The position numbers and the translations under genes are program-made. The notes under the pieces were generated by a model. It worked only from the letters and a program-made list of their open reading frames with translations, ran no database searches and was not told the DNA's origin. A stretch of 64,000 nt of DNA from Solicoccozyma terricola (Eukaryota; Basidiomycota; Tremellomycetes; Filobasidiales; Piskurozymaceae): contig BCLD01000006.1 in the NCBI GenBank assembly GCA_001600875.1, positions 394,300 to 458,299 on the forward strand, given 5' to 3'. Position 1 is the stretch's first letter, and each line of letters opens with the position of its first letter. Below, piece after piece: positions 62,701-64,000 of the stretch.

Positions 62701-64000
62701 CTGTAATGGCAATGTCGAGAAGCGTCTTGATAGCTTCCATATTCTTCGGTTTCATTTCCGCGAGATTGTTCAGGAAAGTGAATTTCGCCAACGTGGATAC
62801 AAATGCATTCCGCTCAAGTTCCAAGTCGAAGATGCACACAATCTTGATAGCGTACTTGAAGCCATCCAAACACAGCATGACGACATCCATGTCCTCCGTT
62901 TCTTGCAAAGGGCCAGATATGGCAGCGAGGAAAGGCATCCAAGCGACTTCGAACATGGGTCGAACGTGTTGTAGGTTGGAAGCGCTGTAGAATTGGTCTG
63001 TGTACTTGCCGCCACGCCGTTGTTGCCGGATTAGGGTCTTGAAAAGTGCCTCTGTTTTGTTGACCATACCCTCGGACTGGGCCACGTACGCCTCCCGTTG
63101 TAGATCTCGACCGACATTGGCGAGACTGCTGGCGAGACCACCCGCCGCTGGAGAAGCGATAGCCAATTCAATCTCGTCCTTCATCCGGATCTCATTGCTT
63201 TGAATGTCGTCGTAGATTGGGCCCAGGAAGTCCTCGGGCAAGTCCTTGCCGTCGTTGATCCCGCGGTTATTCTTGAAGAATTCAGCCTTGGTCATTCGCT
63301 TTGTTTTCAGGTTTTTGTTGTGTGCGTCAGTGTTTAGCATGATGGTGGAGAAGGCTAAAATGTATGCGGTATCCGCATTGGCGAACTCGGTGGATGGATT
63401 GCCTGCGATGTACCGCTCAGCGAACTTTAGAACGAAGCGATCAATCTTCTGAGCTTCGCCGGGAAGACGGAAAGATTGGAGGAACAGGCGGATTGCTTCT
63501 GTAAAGGTGAGGCCAGTGAAGTCCAGCATGTCTACGAATGCGTGCATGGCAGCCACGTTGTTTTCGTCGCTGGTAGAGATAGATTGAGTCAGAAAGACAT
63601 GTTTGACCATCACCCTCACAACACTCACGCCTCTCCTAAGTACTCTCCAATCATAGCCTTGCTGAGGCCGTCCGTCCGTAGGAGGAAGCGAGCGATATCA
63701 TCTGGATTGGAGCTCTTGATGAACCCGTTCTCGAGAAGGAATTGGATGCCCTGCCGTGATCGATGAGATTGAGTACAGTAAGATGTTGGGCTCAATAATC
63801 GACTCACTCGTTTTGGCTTGAAGTTAAACTTCTTGATGCCCTCCAGCAATGAAGTCTTCTTCTGCTTGGCGCTCTCGAATTTCTCCACATCGTCGTCCCC
63901 TCCTACGTCCGGTGTTTGAGTACCACTCACCAAAGACATGCTAGGTCGCGGCTCGGGGATTTCTCCATTAAGCCCGTCTGTTCGCGAGATGTCCTCACTT
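59771..64000 (-). CDS. SEC7: Arf guanine-nucleotide exchange factor Sec7/BIG (partial, 5' end outside)
   Basis: Large Arf-GEF of the trans-Golgi Sec7/BIG type. The stop is at 59771-59773; the 5' part lies beyond the right edge, so the protein is cut at its N-terminus. The Sec7 domain is near 63900-63130: [42 protein letters not shown] with the glutamic-finger Glu, [20 protein letters not shown], and [18 protein letters not shown]. Downstream homology (HDS) regions follow: [40 protein letters not shown] and [19 protein letters not shown]. The C-terminal part is split by many short introns. The HDS layout favours Sec7/BIG over Gea/GBF. Confidence 0.92.

Overview
The window looks like nuclear DNA of a basidiomycete fungus, most likely a Tremellomycete (Cryptococcus/Kwoniella-like) yeast. 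It is moderately GC-rich and gene-dense. Nearly every gene is cut into many exons by 40-100 nt introns with GTRNGT-type donors and CAG/TAG acceptors. The gene content (muskelin, ataxin-3, Clr2, Pps1, Rax1, formate dehydrogenase, PKA) fits a basidiomycete. I found no prokaryotic features, no intact transposon, no CRISPR array and no tRNA that I could support. For most genes I rebuilt the splicing by eye and checked reading-frame phase across every junction; the recognisable protein families come back only after splicing.

Layout. 0-12.3 kb: transaldolase (+), the SM protein SLY1 (+), convergent VID27 (-), a PPIL3-type cyclophilin (+) divergent from VID27, and a four-TM putative sensor-domain membrane protein (+). 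12.4-17 kb: a Clr2-like heterochromatin-silencing factor (-), divergent from a CHRAC1/POLE4-like histone-fold protein (+). 17.7-25 kb: an unrecognised membrane/coiled-coil protein (+) and muskelin (+). 25-30 kb: a secreted GH13 alpha-amylase (-) and the RGS/membrane protein RAX1 (-). 31-43 kb: the dual-specificity phosphatase PPS1 (+), formate dehydrogenase (-), alanyl-tRNA synthetase with a probable mitochondrial N-terminal extension (-) and the SWIM-domain protein SWS1 (-). 43-48.7 kb: a securin-like protein (-), divergent from FCF1 (+), then ataxin-3 (+). 48.8-49.4 kb: a truncated short-chain dehydrogenase (-). 50.5-56.2 kb: a PKA catalytic subunit (+) followed by a second GH13 alpha-amylase (+). 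56.5-64 kb: ATG101 (-), divergent from a NIPSNAP protein (+), and the 3' part of an Arf-GEF SEC7 (-) that runs off the right edge.

Functionally this is a mixed chromosomal neighbourhood, not a dedicated cluster. Three themes recur: membrane traffic and degradation (SLY1, VID27, SEC7, ATG101, ataxin-3, muskelin); chromosome and genome maintenance (Clr2, CHRAC1-like, SWS1, securin-like); and sugar/carbon metabolism with its signalling (transaldolase, FDH, two amylases, PKA). The two amylases are paralogues that share exon structure, including an 11-nt microexon carrying a catalytic aspartate. Both have CRE-like TGACGT motifs upstream, and one of them lies directly downstream of a PKA gene.

The most unusual items are the amylase pair with the shared microexon and a non-consensus region I, a tripled promoter element, a probable but divergent securin, an SDR gene remnant, a PPS1 intron whose acceptor does not fit the AG rule, palindrome-bearing tandem repeats inside a RAX1 intron, and a large protein of unknown family.
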